DNA from: Methylomonas sp. MK1
GTDB lineage: Bacteria; Pseudomonadota; Gammaproteobacteria; Methylococcales; Methylomonadaceae
Direction of reading: 5' to 3'
DNA: 64,000 nt
NCBI RefSeq assembly: GCF_000365425.1
Contig: NZ_AQOV01000001.1
Span: forward strand, 1,984,001 to 2,048,000
The notes under the pieces are model-generated. The model was not told the DNA's origin, searched no databases, and was given only the letters and a program-made list of their open reading frames with translations. Below, piece after piece: positions 20,346-29,921 of this stretch (positions are counted from its first letter, which is position 1; each line of letters begins with the position of its first letter). Position numbers and translations under genes: made by a program.

Positions 20346-21377
20346 TTAGGGCGTCTGCACTCTATCCAAGGTATGCATCGCGGCAGTTGCCTGCATCACC
20401 AACGCATAGCTGACGCGTTCGAACGGCCGAAACACCATCAACACACCAGCTAGCTCGTCCGGCATTTTCACCGCCACCGCTTCCTGAGATTGATACCTAT
20501 CCACGATGACATGCCCTTTACGATACACATCCAAGGTGTGCCCCACCTCCAAACCGTCGGCAGTACCTTTGTCAATGACCACTACATCGTGTTGACCGAT
20601 CTGCGACACGCCGCCCTTCACTTGAATGATGCTGCCCACCACCTGATGTTTAGGCGGCCTTGGAAAATAATTTAAAGCTAACTCTCCCTCTGAAGTAGGC
20701 ATCAAGCGGTCGCCGCGTTGAATTTCCATATCGGATTTATTAATCAGCAAGGTGGCCGGATCACCCGGTTCCTGTAGCGTGGTATCAGCAATGTATTGCG
20801 CTTCGTAGCCCAAAATTTCCTTGGTAACCGGACTGACATAGGCCTTGCCTGCTCGATAAATGGTATACCCCAAGCCGGATGGGTTTTCGATGGCCCTGAC
20901 GTAAACCCCGTCTCCGGCGCCGGCGATCAAATGTTCGCCGACAAACCCGATGACATAAGGTGCGTGCTGCAACTCTTCCGCTGTTACGACTTTCGGCGAA
21001 TTCAAGAATTGCACGATGGCATCGCTGGGGATCATTCTAATGGCTTGATCAATCTCCGACTCGCGCACTCGCGGCAACAGTTTTTCGTCATTGCCGTCCG
21101 GCAAGAAACTCAAGCGCGGCACACCGTTCACGTAGGAAAAATACAAAGTGTCGCCCGGGTAAATCCAATGCGGATCCTTGATTTGCGGATTGTTATGCCA
21201 TAGCTGCGGCCATTCCCAAGGGTGCTGTAAAAACTTCCCGGAAATGTCCCACAAAGTATCACCTTTAACAACCGTGTACTGATCGGGATGATTGGGGTTT
21301 ATTTTCAGCTCATCGGCCCAAGCCACTGCGGCAAAAACCAGTGGTATTAATATTCCCAGTATCGCGCGAAAAAACAT
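20346..21377 (-). CDS. LysM peptidoglycan-binding protein
   Basis: A 343-residue exported protein. A signal peptide covers about residues 1-21 (cleavage near AWADE), then a LysM domain at about 32-80 (YTVVKGDTLWDISGKFL to WIYPGDTLYF). The long C-terminal part has no motif I recognise but matches in position and layout the LysM protein usually found between def and dprA. It probably binds cell-wall glycan in the periplasm. It is divergent from def. Confidence 0.87.
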   Translation of the reverse strand: MFFRAILGILIPLVFAAVAWADELKINPNHPDQYTVVKGDTLWDISGKFLQHPWEWPQLWHNNPQIKDPHWIYPGDTLYFSYVNGVPRLSFLPDGNDEKLLPRVRESEIDQAIRMIPSDAIVQFLNSPKVVTAEELQHAPYVIGFVGEHLIAGAGDGVYVRAIENPSGLGYTIYRAGKAYVSPVTKEILGYEAQYIADTTLQEPGDPATLLINKSDMEIQRGDRLMPTSEGELALNYFPRPPKHQVVGSIIQVKGGVSQIGQHDVVVIDKGTADGLEVGHTLDVYRKGHVIVDRYQSQEAVAVKMPDELAGVLMVFRPFERVSYALVMQATAAMHTLDRVQTP

Positions 21378-21598
21378 AATTTATCCTGCCAGAGCTTATA
21401 AAACCGTTCAAAATCCGCCGGACGAAGCGCCCAAACGCAAAATCGGCAAGCGTCTTTATCTGGTGCATGCCGCTTAGCCCAACTTGAAACAAATGCGTAA
21501 AAAACCAACCATCGATTTGCCGCACAGTTTAGATTAATTCGGGCATTATGCCAGCACGAGCCGATCCAACCTAAACCCAGCCCTATTTAGTCTTCACG

Positions 21599-21627
21599 TT
21601 CAAACCCTGGGCAATTTCGGATAAAAT
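21599..21627 (+). promoter_or_regulatory. Candidate sigma-70 promoter of def-fmt-rsmB
   Basis: TTCAAA (21599-21604), a 17-base spacer and TAAAAT (21622-21627), about 33 bases before the def start in the def/LysM divergent region. Confidence 0.55.
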
Positions 21628-21659
21628 CCCACTATTACAGTTAGCAAGTGGAGTAATGG

Positions 21660-22163
21660 GTGAGTATTCTTACAATTCTGGAGTTTCCCGATAAACGGCT
21701 GCGCACGGTCGCCGCCGAGGTGGACACAGTCGATGACGGCATCAAGACCTTGGTCGACAACATGATCGAGACCATGTATGCCGCCAAGGGAGTAGGCTTG
21801 GCCGCAACTCAGGTAAACGTGCATAAACGCGTCATAGTAATGGATGTCAGCGAGAACAAGGACGAACCGATCTGCCTGATCAACCCGCAAATCATCGAGC
21901 GCGACGGTGTTGAAGAATCCGAAGAAGGTTGCCTGTCGGTACCCGGCTTTTTCGAAAAAGTCAGCCGCGCCGAACATATTAAAGTCAAGGCGCTAAACCG
22001 CGACGGCGAAAGTTTTGAATTGGAGGCCAGCGAATTACTGGCGGTGTGCATTCAACACGAAATGGATCATCTGGAAGGCAAGTTATTCGTCGATTATCTC
22101 TCGGCCTTCAAACGCAACCGCATTAAAGCCAAGCTGGATAAAATTCACAAGTCGCAGGGCTAA
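21660..22163 (+). CDS. def: Peptide deformylase
   Basis: Metalloenzyme that removes the N-formyl group from nascent proteins. It has 167 residues. All three motifs are present: [13 protein letters not shown] and HEMDH, supplying the metal ligands (Cys, two His) and catalytic Glu. The start is GTG; GTGGAG located about 7 bases upstream acts as ribosome binding site, and no in-frame ATG fits. It is first gene of def-fmt-rsmB. Confidence 0.96.
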   Translation: MSILTILEFPDKRLRTVAAEVDTVDDGIKTLVDNMIETMYAAKGVGLAATQVNVHKRVIVMDVSENKDEPICLINPQIIERDGVEESEEGCLSVPGFFEKVSRAEHIKVKALNRDGESFELEASELLAVCIQHEMDHLEGKLFVDYLSAFKRNRIKAKLDKIHKSQG

Positions 22164-22175
22164 TCAGGACATCTC

Positions 22176-23102
22176 ATGAAAATCGTGTTTGCCGGTACGC
22201 CGGATTTTGCGGTTCCAACCTTGCAGGCCCTGCTGGATTCGCGGCATCAAGTCTGTGCGGTTTATACACAGCCCGACAGGCCAGCCGGACGCGGCCGCAA
22301 GCTGACCGCCAGCCCGATCAAGGAACTGGCCATATCCGCCAATATCCCGGTTTATCAGCCGGAAAACTTCAAAAGCCCGGAATCGATTGCGCAATTAGCG
22401 TCGCTCAATGCTGATTTAATGGTCGTCGTGGCTTACGGCCTTATTTTGCCGCAAGCGGTATTGGACATTCCCAAGCAGGGCTGCATCAATGTTCATGGCT
22501 CGTTACTGCCGCGTTGGCGCGGCGCGGCGCCGATTCACCGTGCCGTTATGGCGGGCGACGACAAAACCGGCATCACCATCATGAAAGTAGTAAAAAAACT
22601 CGATGCCGGCGACATGCTTTATAAAGCCGAATGCCCAATCAGCGCCGACGCCACTTCCAGTAGCCTGCACGACCAATTGGCGCACATGGGCGCCGAAGGG
22701 CTGGTTAAAGTGGTCGAGCAGATAGCCAATGGGTCGCTGCAAGCCGAACCGCAAGACGAGACCCTAGTCACTTACGCCCACAAACTGGAAAAGCAGGAAT
22801 CGAACTTGGACTGGCAAAACTCCGCTGTACAACTGGATCGTCAAGTACGTGGCCTTAACGCCTGGCCGGTGGCACAAACCCTCTATCAAGGCCAAGTGTT
22901 GCGCGTCTGGCGCAGCCAGGTGCTTGATAAAACCGCCGAGCAAGCCCCCGGCACCGTCAGTTGTGCGGAACACGCACTGGATGTAGCCACGGGCGACGGC
23001 GTATTGCGCCTACTAGAAGTGCAACTCCCCGGCGGTAAACGCATCGCAGGCAAGGACTTTATGAATGCCCATCCGGCCGACCGCGTCATCCTAGGCCTAT
23101 GA
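22176..23102 (+). CDS. fmt: Methionyl-tRNA formyltransferase
   Basis: Formylates initiator Met-tRNA using 10-formyl-tetrahydrofolate. It has 308 residues. The N-terminal formyltransferase domain has VFAGTPDFAVP, the HGSLLPRWRGAAPIHRAV active-site region and DAGDML. The C-terminal OB-like tRNA-binding domain starts at about 205. It begins 12 bases after def and overlaps rsmB by 4 bp (ATGA). Confidence 0.96.
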   Translation: MKIVFAGTPDFAVPTLQALLDSRHQVCAVYTQPDRPAGRGRKLTASPIKELAISANIPVYQPENFKSPESIAQLASLNADLMVVVAYGLILPQAVLDIPKQGCINVHGSLLPRWRGAAPIHRAVMAGDDKTGITIMKVVKKLDAGDMLYKAECPISADATSSSLHDQLAHMGAEGLVKVVEQIANGSLQAEPQDETLVTYAHKLEKQESNLDWQNSAVQLDRQVRGLNAWPVAQTLYQGQVLRVWRSQVLDKTAEQAPGTVSCAEHALDVATGDGVLRLLEVQLPGGKRIAGKDFMNAHPADRVILGL

Positions 23103-24394
23103 ATCTGCGCGGCTGCTCGGCACAGATCCTCGCGCACGTCCTCAGCGATGGCCAATCGCTGACCGCCGCCCTGGAGCATGGCCTACCCAAAATCAAGGAT
23201 GTCAAAGACCGGGCTTTCGTCCAAGCCTTGTGCTACGGGGTAATCCGTCATTTTTACGCATTGGATTTTATGCTGGGCCGCCTGCTCAGCAAGCCGCTCA
23301 AACAAAAAGACAGCGACATTAAAGCCTTGCTACTGATTGGTCTGTATCAACTGCAATATATGCGGGTCAAATCGCACGCCGCCGTCTCGGAAACGGTAGC
23401 CGCCACCAGCCACAAACCGTGGGCCAAGTCCTTGGTGAACGCGATACTCAGACAATATTTGCGCGACTCCGAAAGCTTGCAGCAAGCCTGTAACGGGGAC
23501 ACTCAGGCCCGCTACAACCATCCGCACTGGATAGTGGATTTGCTCAAACAAGACTGGCCGGAACATTACGAAAAAATCCTGCATGCCAACGACCAAGCGC
23601 CGCCGATGGCTTTGCGCGTCAATCTGCTGCAAGGTAGCCGAGCGGCCTATCTGGACGAACTCACCGCACAAGGCATAGCCGCGCAGCCGGTCGATTGTTG
23701 CGAGAGCGCGATAAGGCTGGACCAAGCCTTGGCTGTCGAGCAATTGCCGGCATTTACTCAAGGCCGCGTATCGGTACAAGACACGGCCGCGCAACTGGCG
23801 GCGGAACTGCTCGACGCGCAACCCGGCCAGCAGGTGCTGGATTTATGTGCCGCGCCGGGCGGCAAAACCGCCGCCATTTTGGAGCGCCAACCGGCCTTGG
23901 CCAGCCTGTTGGCGGTCGATGTCGATCAACAACGTCTGCAACGGGTGACCGACAATTTACAGCGTTTAAACTTGCACGCCGAGACCTTAGCCGCCGACGC
24001 CAGTCAGCCGGCGTTGTGGGCTAACAACCGCCAATTTGATCGGATACTGCTGGACGCCCCCTGCTCCGGCTTCGGTGTGATCCGCCGCCATCCCGACATC
24101 AAGTTGCTGCGTCGCGCGGACGATATTGGTGTACTGCAAGCTTTGCAAGCCAAGATTCTCGCTAAGGCCTGGCAATTACTGAAACCGGGCGGCATCTTGC
24201 TGTATGCAACCTGCTCTGTGTTGAAACAGGAAAACGAAGCGCAAATTGCCGCATTCCTTGCCGAACACGCCGACGCCAGCGAAATTCGCATCGACGCGCA
24301 TTGGGGCATTGCGCGGCCACACGGCCGGCAAATCATCACCGGCGACCGGCAAATGGACGGCTTTTATTATGCCAAGCTTCATAAAGCCGCTTAG
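23099..24394 (+). CDS. rsmB: 16S rRNA m5C967 methyltransferase RsmB
   Basis: SAM-dependent RNA methyltransferase modifying C967 of 16S rRNA. It has 431 residues. An N-terminal NusB-like domain spans about 1-135. The catalytic domain shows the SAM site LDLCAAPGGKT, the motif IV cysteine in LLDAPCSGFG and the catalytic motif VI cysteine in YATCSVL. It is translationally coupled to fmt. Confidence 0.95.
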   Translation: MNLRGCSAQILAHVLSDGQSLTAALEHGLPKIKDVKDRAFVQALCYGVIRHFYALDFMLGRLLSKPLKQKDSDIKALLLIGLYQLQYMRVKSHAAVSETVAATSHKPWAKSLVNAILRQYLRDSESLQQACNGDTQARYNHPHWIVDLLKQDWPEHYEKILHANDQAPPMALRVNLLQGSRAAYLDELTAQGIAAQPVDCCESAIRLDQALAVEQLPAFTQGRVSVQDTAAQLAAELLDAQPGQQVLDLCAAPGGKTAAILERQPALASLLAVDVDQQRLQRVTDNLQRLNLHAETLAADASQPALWANNRQFDRILLDAPCSGFGVIRRHPDIKLLRRADDIGVLQALQAKILAKAWQLLKPGGILLYATCSVLKQENEAQIAAFLAEHADASEIRIDAHWGIARPHGRQIITGDRQMDGFYYAKLHKAA

Positions 24395-24935
24395 ATACGG
24401 GATATTGATGCTTTGCCTGCAACTTGCGCCAGGCCTTGTTAAAGCCAGCGATTACGCCGCGCGCATCGATTACGCCGAGTTGCAACATACCGATCACGGT
24501 TATACCGTGCAAACTCATATCGATTACCGGCTCAGCCCGACCGCCAAGGAAGCGTTACACAAAGGTGTGCGACTGACCTGGGAGGTAACGATAGAGCTGC
24601 GCCAGCCCGGCGTGCTGTGGGACACGAGAATCCATAACCGCAAGCTGACTTACAGCCTACAATTCCATGCTTTGCTGAATCAATATGTGGTGCAAACTCC
24701 ATTCGACCGCAGCGAAATGTTTTTAACCTTGAGCGCCGCGATGAATTTCATGGCGGCCGTGCACGACAGCACGCCAATTCCCGCCGAACTCTTGTCGGCA
24801 GATAAACCCTACCTGTTAGCGGTAAAAACCCAGTTCAACCGCGAACTGCTGCCGATACCGCTGCGTCCGGTCGCCTATCTCGATAACCGCTGGTTTCTCT
24901 CTAGCGTTTGGTACACATGGCCTATTCAAAAATAA
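24369..24935 (+). CDS. DUF4390 family exported protein
   Basis: A 188-residue protein with an N-terminal hydrophobic signal (about 8-25, cleavage near VKAS). The body is predicted to be largely beta-strand (for example GYTVQTHIDYRL and VRLTWEVTIEL). Genes of this family usually sit between rsmB and the NtrY-type kinase, as here; no function is established. ATG at 24369 is chosen over an upstream start inside rsmB because it begins right at the signal peptide. It overlaps rsmB by 26 bases and ntrY by 19. Confidence 0.8.
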   Translation: MPSFIKPLRYGILMLCLQLAPGLVKASDYAARIDYAELQHTDHGYTVQTHIDYRLSPTAKEALHKGVRLTWEVTIELRQPGVLWDTRIHNRKLTYSLQFHALLNQYVVQTPFDRSEMFLTLSAAMNFMAAVHDSTPIPAELLSADKPYLLAVKTQFNRELLPIPLRPVAYLDNRWFLSSVWYTWPIQK

Positions 24936-27073
24936 AACTACCGGCCAGCGCCACCATCATTCTGCTGTTCGGCTTCGTATTGCTGTCGCTGCAATTGATG
25001 AGCAGCGCCACCCAGGAATCGTCGGAGCTCGGCGAAATGTATTCCTGGCTGTTGGTGATCAACACGCTGGGATCGGTAATTCTGCTCGGCTTGGTCGCTT
25101 TCAACGCCTATTCGCTGGTACGAGAGCTGAAGAAAAAAGAAGCCGGCTCCCGGCTTACCACGCGCATGGTGTCCTTGTTCGTCTTACTGGCTTTGGCGCC
25201 CGCCGCCATCGTGTTTTATTTCTCCGTGCAATTCCTACATCAAGGTATAGACAGCTGGTTTAATGTGGAAATCGATCGGGCCATGGACGATGCGCTGGAG
25301 TTGAGCCAATCCTCGCTGAATCAACGCATGACCTGGCATATCAAGCAAACCAAGCAAATGGCCGATCAACTCCGCGACAAATCGGAAGCTTTGATTGCCA
25401 TGGAAGTCGGCTCGCTGTGGGCAGACTCCGGGGCGCTGGAGATTGCGGTATTTTCCAACCAAGGCCGGGTATTAGCGTCCAGCAGCGTCAATCCCAGCGA
25501 TATTCTTCCGCATCTGCCGGACGAGCAAATCTGGCTGTTGCTGCGGCAGAATAAGGAGTATTTTGCTTTCGACCCCGGCGATAACGACGAAATGCTGGTG
25601 CGTATCATCGTCGCTATCGAAGCGGATCAAAGCCGATTTTTGCAAGTCTTGTTTCCGATTCCGGTACGGGTAACCGACCTGGCCGACTCGATAGAATTTG
25701 CCTTCATTCGTTATCAGGAAATGAACTTCCTGCGCGACTCACTGAAGACCAGCTTCTCCCTGATCCTGTTGCTAGTGTTACTGCTCAGCCTGCTGGCGGC
25801 CATTTGGGTAGCCTTTATCAGTATCCGCAACATCGTCGCACCGGTTAAAGAGCTAGTAAAAGGTACGCAAGCGGTCGCCGATGGCGATTATCAGCAGCAA
25901 CTGCCGGTAATGAATCAGGACGACCTGGGCTTTTTAGTGGAATCTTTCAATCAGATGACTCGTCGCATAGCCCGCTCCCGTGACGAAACGCGCGCCGCCG
26001 GCCTGGAGGTGGAAAACCAGCGTGCCTATCTGGAAACCATCCTGGCAAATCTGACTGCCGGCGTGATCAGTTTCGACGCGGCCTTTTACATCCGCACCGC
26101 CAATCAAGCCGCCTACCGGATTTTGCATATCCCGGTCAGCCACTTTGTTGGGGAGACGTTGCCGACCCTGGCGACCATGCACAGCGAACTGGCCGATGTA
26201 CTGAATGCAATCCAAAGCCTGTTGGAAAAAGCCGACGATATTTGGGAGCAACGCATCGTGTTTCTGGGACCCAATGGGCGCCAAGAACTATTGTGTCGGG
26301 GTACGCCGCTGTTCTCGCAGCATGGCGCCCGTACCGGCGCGGTCGTGGTATTCGACGATGTCACCGACCTGATTCAGGCACAAAAAAATGCGGCCTGGGG
26401 CGAAGTGGCACGGCGTCTGGCGCATGAAATTAAAAACCCGTTGACACCGATTCAACTCTCGGCCGAGCGTTTGCAGCACAAGCTCTCCAAGGAATTGCAG
26501 GACGGTTCCGCCGAGTTTCTGCAACGCGGCACCCGCACCATTGTCCAGCAGGTGGAAGCGATGAAACGCATGGTGGACGATTTTTCCGAGTACGCCCGCC
26601 CGTCCAAGAAACAGGTGGAAAAAATCAATCTGGTCGATTTGATTCTGGAAGTCATGGCCTTATACCTGCCATCGGGCATCATTTTCAGTACGGCATTCGC
26701 CAGTGACAGAGTGTTGGTCGAAGCGGATCCGGTCAGCCTGCGCCAAGTGCTGCATAATTTGATCAAAAACGCCCAAGAGGCCACCACGGCGCCCTGCCGC
26801 ATCGAGATCAAAATCGCTAAAGTCAGCCGCAACAACACCGACTATGTTGAATTGGGCATCTACGATAACGGCAACGGCCTGAACGCGGAACAGCTTGAAA
26901 CCATATTTGACCCCTACGTGACCAGCAAGGCCAAAGGCACCGGCCTGGGCTTGGCCATCGTCAAAAAGATCGTCGAAGAACATGGCGGGGTGATTTGGGT
27001 GGATACGTCTTATAATGGCGGCGCGGGGTTTTTACTCCAGCTGCCGGTTTTTGAATTTGGGAACTTTAAATGA
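24917..27073 (+). CDS. ntrY: Sensor histidine kinase, NtrY-like
   Basis: Membrane sensor kinase paired with the adjacent NtrX, 718 residues from ATG at 24917 (an in-frame TTG three codons upstream is less likely). Helices at about 10-30, 45-65, 90-110 and 280-305 frame a periplasmic sensor region. A HAMP domain follows (about 305-360), then a PAS-like region, HisKA with phospho-acceptor His in RLAHEIKNPLTPIQLS, and a HATPase_c domain with N-box HNLIKNAQEA, G1 DNGNGLN and G2 GTGLGLAIVKK. NtrY homologues are linked to nitrogen, redox or envelope control; the signal is unknown here. Confidence 0.9.
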   Translation: MAYSKIKLPASATIILLFGFVLLSLQLMSSATQESSELGEMYSWLLVINTLGSVILLGLVAFNAYSLVRELKKKEAGSRLTTRMVSLFVLLALAPAAIVFYFSVQFLHQGIDSWFNVEIDRAMDDALELSQSSLNQRMTWHIKQTKQMADQLRDKSEALIAMEVGSLWADSGALEIAVFSNQGRVLASSSVNPSDILPHLPDEQIWLLLRQNKEYFAFDPGDNDEMLVRIIVAIEADQSRFLQVLFPIPVRVTDLADSIEFAFIRYQEMNFLRDSLKTSFSLILLLVLLLSLLAAIWVAFISIRNIVAPVKELVKGTQAVADGDYQQQLPVMNQDDLGFLVESFNQMTRRIARSRDETRAAGLEVENQRAYLETILANLTAGVISFDAAFYIRTANQAAYRILHIPVSHFVGETLPTLATMHSELADVLNAIQSLLEKADDIWEQRIVFLGPNGRQELLCRGTPLFSQHGARTGAVVVFDDVTDLIQAQKNAAWGEVARRLAHEIKNPLTPIQLSAERLQHKLSKELQDGSAEFLQRGTRTIVQQVEAMKRMVDDFSEYARPSKKQVEKINLVDLILEVMALYLPSGIIFSTAFASDRVLVEADPVSLRQVLHNLIKNAQEATTAPCRIEIKIAKVSRNNTDYVELGIYDNGNGLNAEQLETIFDPYVTSKAKGTGLGLAIVKKIVEEHGGVIWVDTSYNGGAGFLLQLPVFEFGNFK

Positions 27074-28431
27074 ATAAGCAAGCACCGTATATTTTGGTGG
27101 TCGATGACGAACAGGACATTCGTCAATTGGTGTCGGAAATTCTCGAAGATGAAGGCTACGACGTCGCTATGGCGGAAAACGCCGCAGAGGCCAAAGCCCT
27201 CAAAAATCAGCGCCCGCCTAATCTGATCCTGCTGGATATCTGGATGCCGGACAGCGACGGCATCACCCTGCTGCGGGAATGGGTTAGTGAAGACGACGCG
27301 CTGTGTCCGGTAATCATGATGTCCGGGCATGCCTCGGTGGAGTCGGCGGTGGAAGCGACTCGACTTGGTGCTTACGACTTTTTGGAAAAACCGCTGTCGC
27401 TGGCCAAGTTGCTGTTGATCGTAGAACGCGCGTTAGAGACCAGTTCCTTACAGCGGGAGAACGCCGGCTTGAAACAACAGCTGATGATAGGCGTGGATCC
27501 GGTCGGCAAAAGCGCGGTGGTGGAACGCACCAAGGACAAATTAAAACGCTTGGCGCAGCACGACGCCCGCGTGTTATTCGTCGGCGAAGCCGGGGTCGGT
27601 AAGGAAATGTTCGCCCGCTATTTGCACAACAACAGTTCGCGGCGCGATGGCTCCTTTGTTGACGTGTCAGTGGGCAGTATCTCGCCGGAAAACTCGGCAG
27701 TGGAATTTTTCGGACGAGAAGACAACGGTCGGGTTTATCGCGGCTTGTTGGAACAAGCCCATCGCGGTACGCTGTTTCTTGGCGAAATTGGCGGCATGGA
27801 CCCGGAAACCCAAACCCGCTTGCTTAGCGCGCTGGAATCCAGTTCATTTCTGCGGGTTGGCGGCAGTCAGGCGGTTCGCGTCGATGTGCGCGTCGTCGCG
27901 TCTACCCGCATGTCCTTGGAGGAAGAAGTCAACAGCGGCCGCTTCCGCCAGGATCTGTATTATTTGCTGAACGTGGTGACGCTGGAGATTCCGCCGCTGC
28001 GCGAACACAGCGAAGACGTACCCAGCCTGTTGAATTTTTACGTCGATCATTTCGTCACCCAGGAAAAATTACCGTTCCGGCGTTTCTCGATGGCGGCGCA
28101 AAATTATTTGCGTAATTACAGCTGGCCGGGTAATGTGCGCGAATTGCGTAATTTGGTACAGCGCCTGATGATACTCGGTGCCGGCGACGACATTGAGCTG
28201 GACGAAGTAAAAACCGCCCTTGGATCGATTGCCGAACAACCCAAATTGGGACTGAATGTACCGGAGTTTTTCAATTTGCCGCTGAAGGAAGCTCGCGACC
28301 ATTTCGAAAAATCTTACCTGGAATATCATTTCGAAAAAACCGGCGGCAGCGTCGCCAAACTGGCATCGGCTATCGGTATGGAACGTACGCATTTATACCG
28401 AAAACTACACTCGCTGAAAATTAAGCTTTAA
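27070..28431 (+). CDS. ntrX: Response regulator, NtrX-like, with degenerate AAA+ domain
   Basis: NtrC-family regulator of 453 residues. The receiver domain has phospho-acceptor Asp56 (LILLDIWMPD) and Lys at the FLEKPLS motif. The AAA+ domain keeps Walker A (GEAGVGKE, 172-179) but lacks the sigma-54-contacting GAFTGA loop (near 213-225). Walker B reads GTLFLGEIGGM, with Gly238 in place of the magnesium-binding Asp. The sensor-I Asn is replaced (VASTRM) and the second Arg of RFREDLYYR is Leu. A C-terminal Fis-type helix-turn-helix is intact (about 425-450). Loss of GAFTGA is, to my knowledge, shared with other NtrX proteins; the Walker B change is stranger. It is probably a DNA-binding regulator that does not activate sigma-54 polymerase by ATP hydrolysis. 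Confidence 0.9.
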   Translation: MNKQAPYILVVDDEQDIRQLVSEILEDEGYDVAMAENAAEAKALKNQRPPNLILLDIWMPDSDGITLLREWVSEDDALCPVIMMSGHASVESAVEATRLGAYDFLEKPLSLAKLLLIVERALETSSLQRENAGLKQQLMIGVDPVGKSAVVERTKDKLKRLAQHDARVLFVGEAGVGKEMFARYLHNNSSRRDGSFVDVSVGSISPENSAVEFFGREDNGRVYRGLLEQAHRGTLFLGEIGGMDPETQTRLLSALESSSFLRVGGSQAVRVDVRVVASTRMSLEEEVNSGRFRQDLYYLLNVVTLEIPPLREHSEDVPSLLNFYVDHFVTQEKLPFRRFSMAAQNYLRNYSWPGNVRELRNLVQRLMILGAGDDIELDEVKTALGSIAEQPKLGLNVPEFFNLPLKEARDHFEKSYLEYHFEKTGGSVAKLASAIGMERTHLYRKLHSLKIKL

Positions 28432-28437
28432 TGGGAC

Positions 28438-28466
28438 TTGAAGTTAACGGGCCTATTAAGTACAAT
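28438..28466 (+). promoter_or_regulatory. Sigma-70 promoter of rplM-rpsI
   Basis: TTGAAG (28438-28443), a 17-base spacer and TACAAT (28461-28466), each one or two bases from consensus, 38 bases before rplM. It is placed right after the ntrX stop. Confidence 0.75.
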
Positions 28467-28504
28467 TCACGGTTTTTATAGCCTCAACAGACTAAAAAGC
28501 AAAG

Positions 28505-28933
28505 ATGAAAACATTTAGTGCAAAGCCCGCAGAAGTTAAGCGCGATTGGTACGTGATTGATGCAGAAGGAAAGACATTAGGTCGCCTTGCTACTGAAATT
28601 GCACGACGTCTTCGCGGAAAACACAAACCCGAATTCACACCACACGTTGACACCGGCGATTACATCATCGTCATCAACGCCGAAAAAATCGGCGTTACCG
28701 GCAACAAAGAAAAAGACAAAATGTACTACCGCCACACTGGTTATGTCGGTAACATGAAGTCAGCTTCTTTGGGCAAGTTAAGACAAACTTTCCCTGACCG
28801 CATCATCACCACCGCCGTACAAGGCATGTTGCCCAAAAATCCATTGGGCCGTGCAATGTTCAAAAAATTGAAAGTTTACGCAGGTTCTGAGCATAATCAT
28901 CAATCTCAGCAACCTAAAGTTTTAGAATTCTAA
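28505..28933 (+). CDS. rplM: 50S ribosomal protein L13
   Basis: Large-subunit protein of 142 residues, the standard bacterial length, beginning [20 protein letters not shown] and containing the signature [19 protein letters not shown]. First gene of the conserved rplM-rpsI pair; the spacing to rpsI is 15 bases. Confidence 0.98.
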   Translation: MKTFSAKPAEVKRDWYVIDAEGKTLGRLATEIARRLRGKHKPEFTPHVDTGDYIIVINAEKIGVTGNKEKDKMYYRHTGYVGNMKSASLGKLRQTFPDRIITTAVQGMLPKNPLGRAMFKKLKVYAGSEHNHQSQQPKVLEF

Positions 28934-28948
28934 GCAGGTAGATAGTTT

Positions 28949-29338
28949 ATGGCAGCTCAATACTACGGAACAGGTCGTCGCAAAAGCGCAATCGCTCGCG
29001 TCTACGCCACCATCGGTTCAGGAAAATTCACTATCAACAAACAACCTGTTGAACAATATTTCGGCCGCAAAACAGACGAAATGATTGCCAGACAACCCCT
29101 GGAGTTGTTGGGTAAGACCGGCGATTTCGACATCAACATCATCGTTACCGGTGGCGGCCCATCAGGCCAAGCTGGCGCTATCCGTCACGGTCTGACCCGT
29201 GCTCTGATGGTTTTCGACGAAACCTTGAGACCATCACTGAGAAAAGCCGGTTACGTCACTCGCGATGCTCGTGAAGTTGAACGTAAAAAAGTCGGCTTGC
29301 ACAAAGCTAGAAAACGTCCTCAATACTCGAAACGTTAA
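28949..29338 (+). CDS. rpsI: 30S ribosomal protein S9
   Basis: Small-subunit protein of 129 residues starting [18 protein letters not shown], with the signature [19 protein letters not shown] and the basic C-terminal tail [17 protein letters not shown] that reaches the P-site tRNA. It is followed by a strong terminator. Confidence 0.98.
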   Translation: MAAQYYGTGRRKSAIARVYATIGSGKFTINKQPVEQYFGRKTDEMIARQPLELLGKTGDFDINIIVTGGGPSGQAGAIRHGLTRALMVFDETLRPSLRKAGYVTRDAREVERKKVGLHKARKRPQYSKR

Positions 29339-29360
29339 GCGTTTCTTATTGGGAACAAAG

Positions 29361-29387
29361 AAAAGCCGCTACTCAGCGGCTTTTTTT
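29361..29387 (+). terminator. Rho-independent terminator of rplM-rpsI
   Basis: AAAAGCCGCT-GAGT-like loop-AGCGGC hairpin followed by seven T, starting 23 bases after the rpsI stop. Confidence 0.9.
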
Positions 29388-29408
29388 GTGCCTGTCGCAA
29401 CCGCCAAA

Positions 29409-29921
29409 CTACTTAACGCTATCCGCGGCAAGCGTAGCCCTGATCTTTCCTGCCAAGGTATCGATGCCATGCTGAGTGACTTTCTGATGACTCCCCTTCA
29501 ACTCAATGTCGTAACGCGCTACCGCCGCCCGCTTCTTCACGTCGATCAAATACACCCACAGATACGAAAACAAAAAGCTAGGCTTGCTGTGCTGACTTAC
29601 CAGCACCCAATCAGCACCCTGTTGCCGACCTAAATCCGCTGCCAAATCGTGGAATCGGAACAAATAGCCGAAACTGGCGTTGGCGGCTTTCTGGGTAGCG
29701 GCATCGACAAACGCGATTTGATAAGTACCCGACCGGCTTAGCGCTCCGATTAATAAAGGCGCCATGCCGGAAGTGCGGATTATTTCCGCCGGCGTGTTCG
29801 GCAGCGAGGTGATGTCGTTCAATTCAAAATCCAAAACCGCTATCTGCGGCGCGGCATTGGCCGCCGTGGAGAAAATAGCCGCAGCCAACGACAAGTATTT
29901 TATTGATCGGACGCTAGTCAT
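29409..29921 (-). CDS. Secreted protein of unknown function (DUF2380/DUF3280-like)
   Basis: A 170-residue protein. ATG at 29921 is chosen because a perfect GGAGG lies 5 bases upstream and a signal peptide follows directly (SIKYLSLAAAIFSTAANA, cleavage before APQ). The mature part begins IAVLDFELND, has an alternating alpha/beta look, and ends in GKIRATLAADSVK. It resembles uncharacterised exported proteins seen in methylotrophs; the DUF assignment is from memory and not certain. Its start overlaps the stop of the SRPBCC gene upstream (ATGA), so the two are coupled. No function can be given. Confidence 0.75.
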   Translation of the reverse strand: MTSVRSIKYLSLAAAIFSTAANAAPQIAVLDFELNDITSLPNTPAEIIRTSGMAPLLIGALSRSGTYQIAFVDAATQKAANASFGYLFRFHDLAADLGRQQGADWVLVSQHSKPSFLFSYLWVYLIDVKKRAAVARYDIELKGSHQKVTQHGIDTLAGKIRATLAADSVK

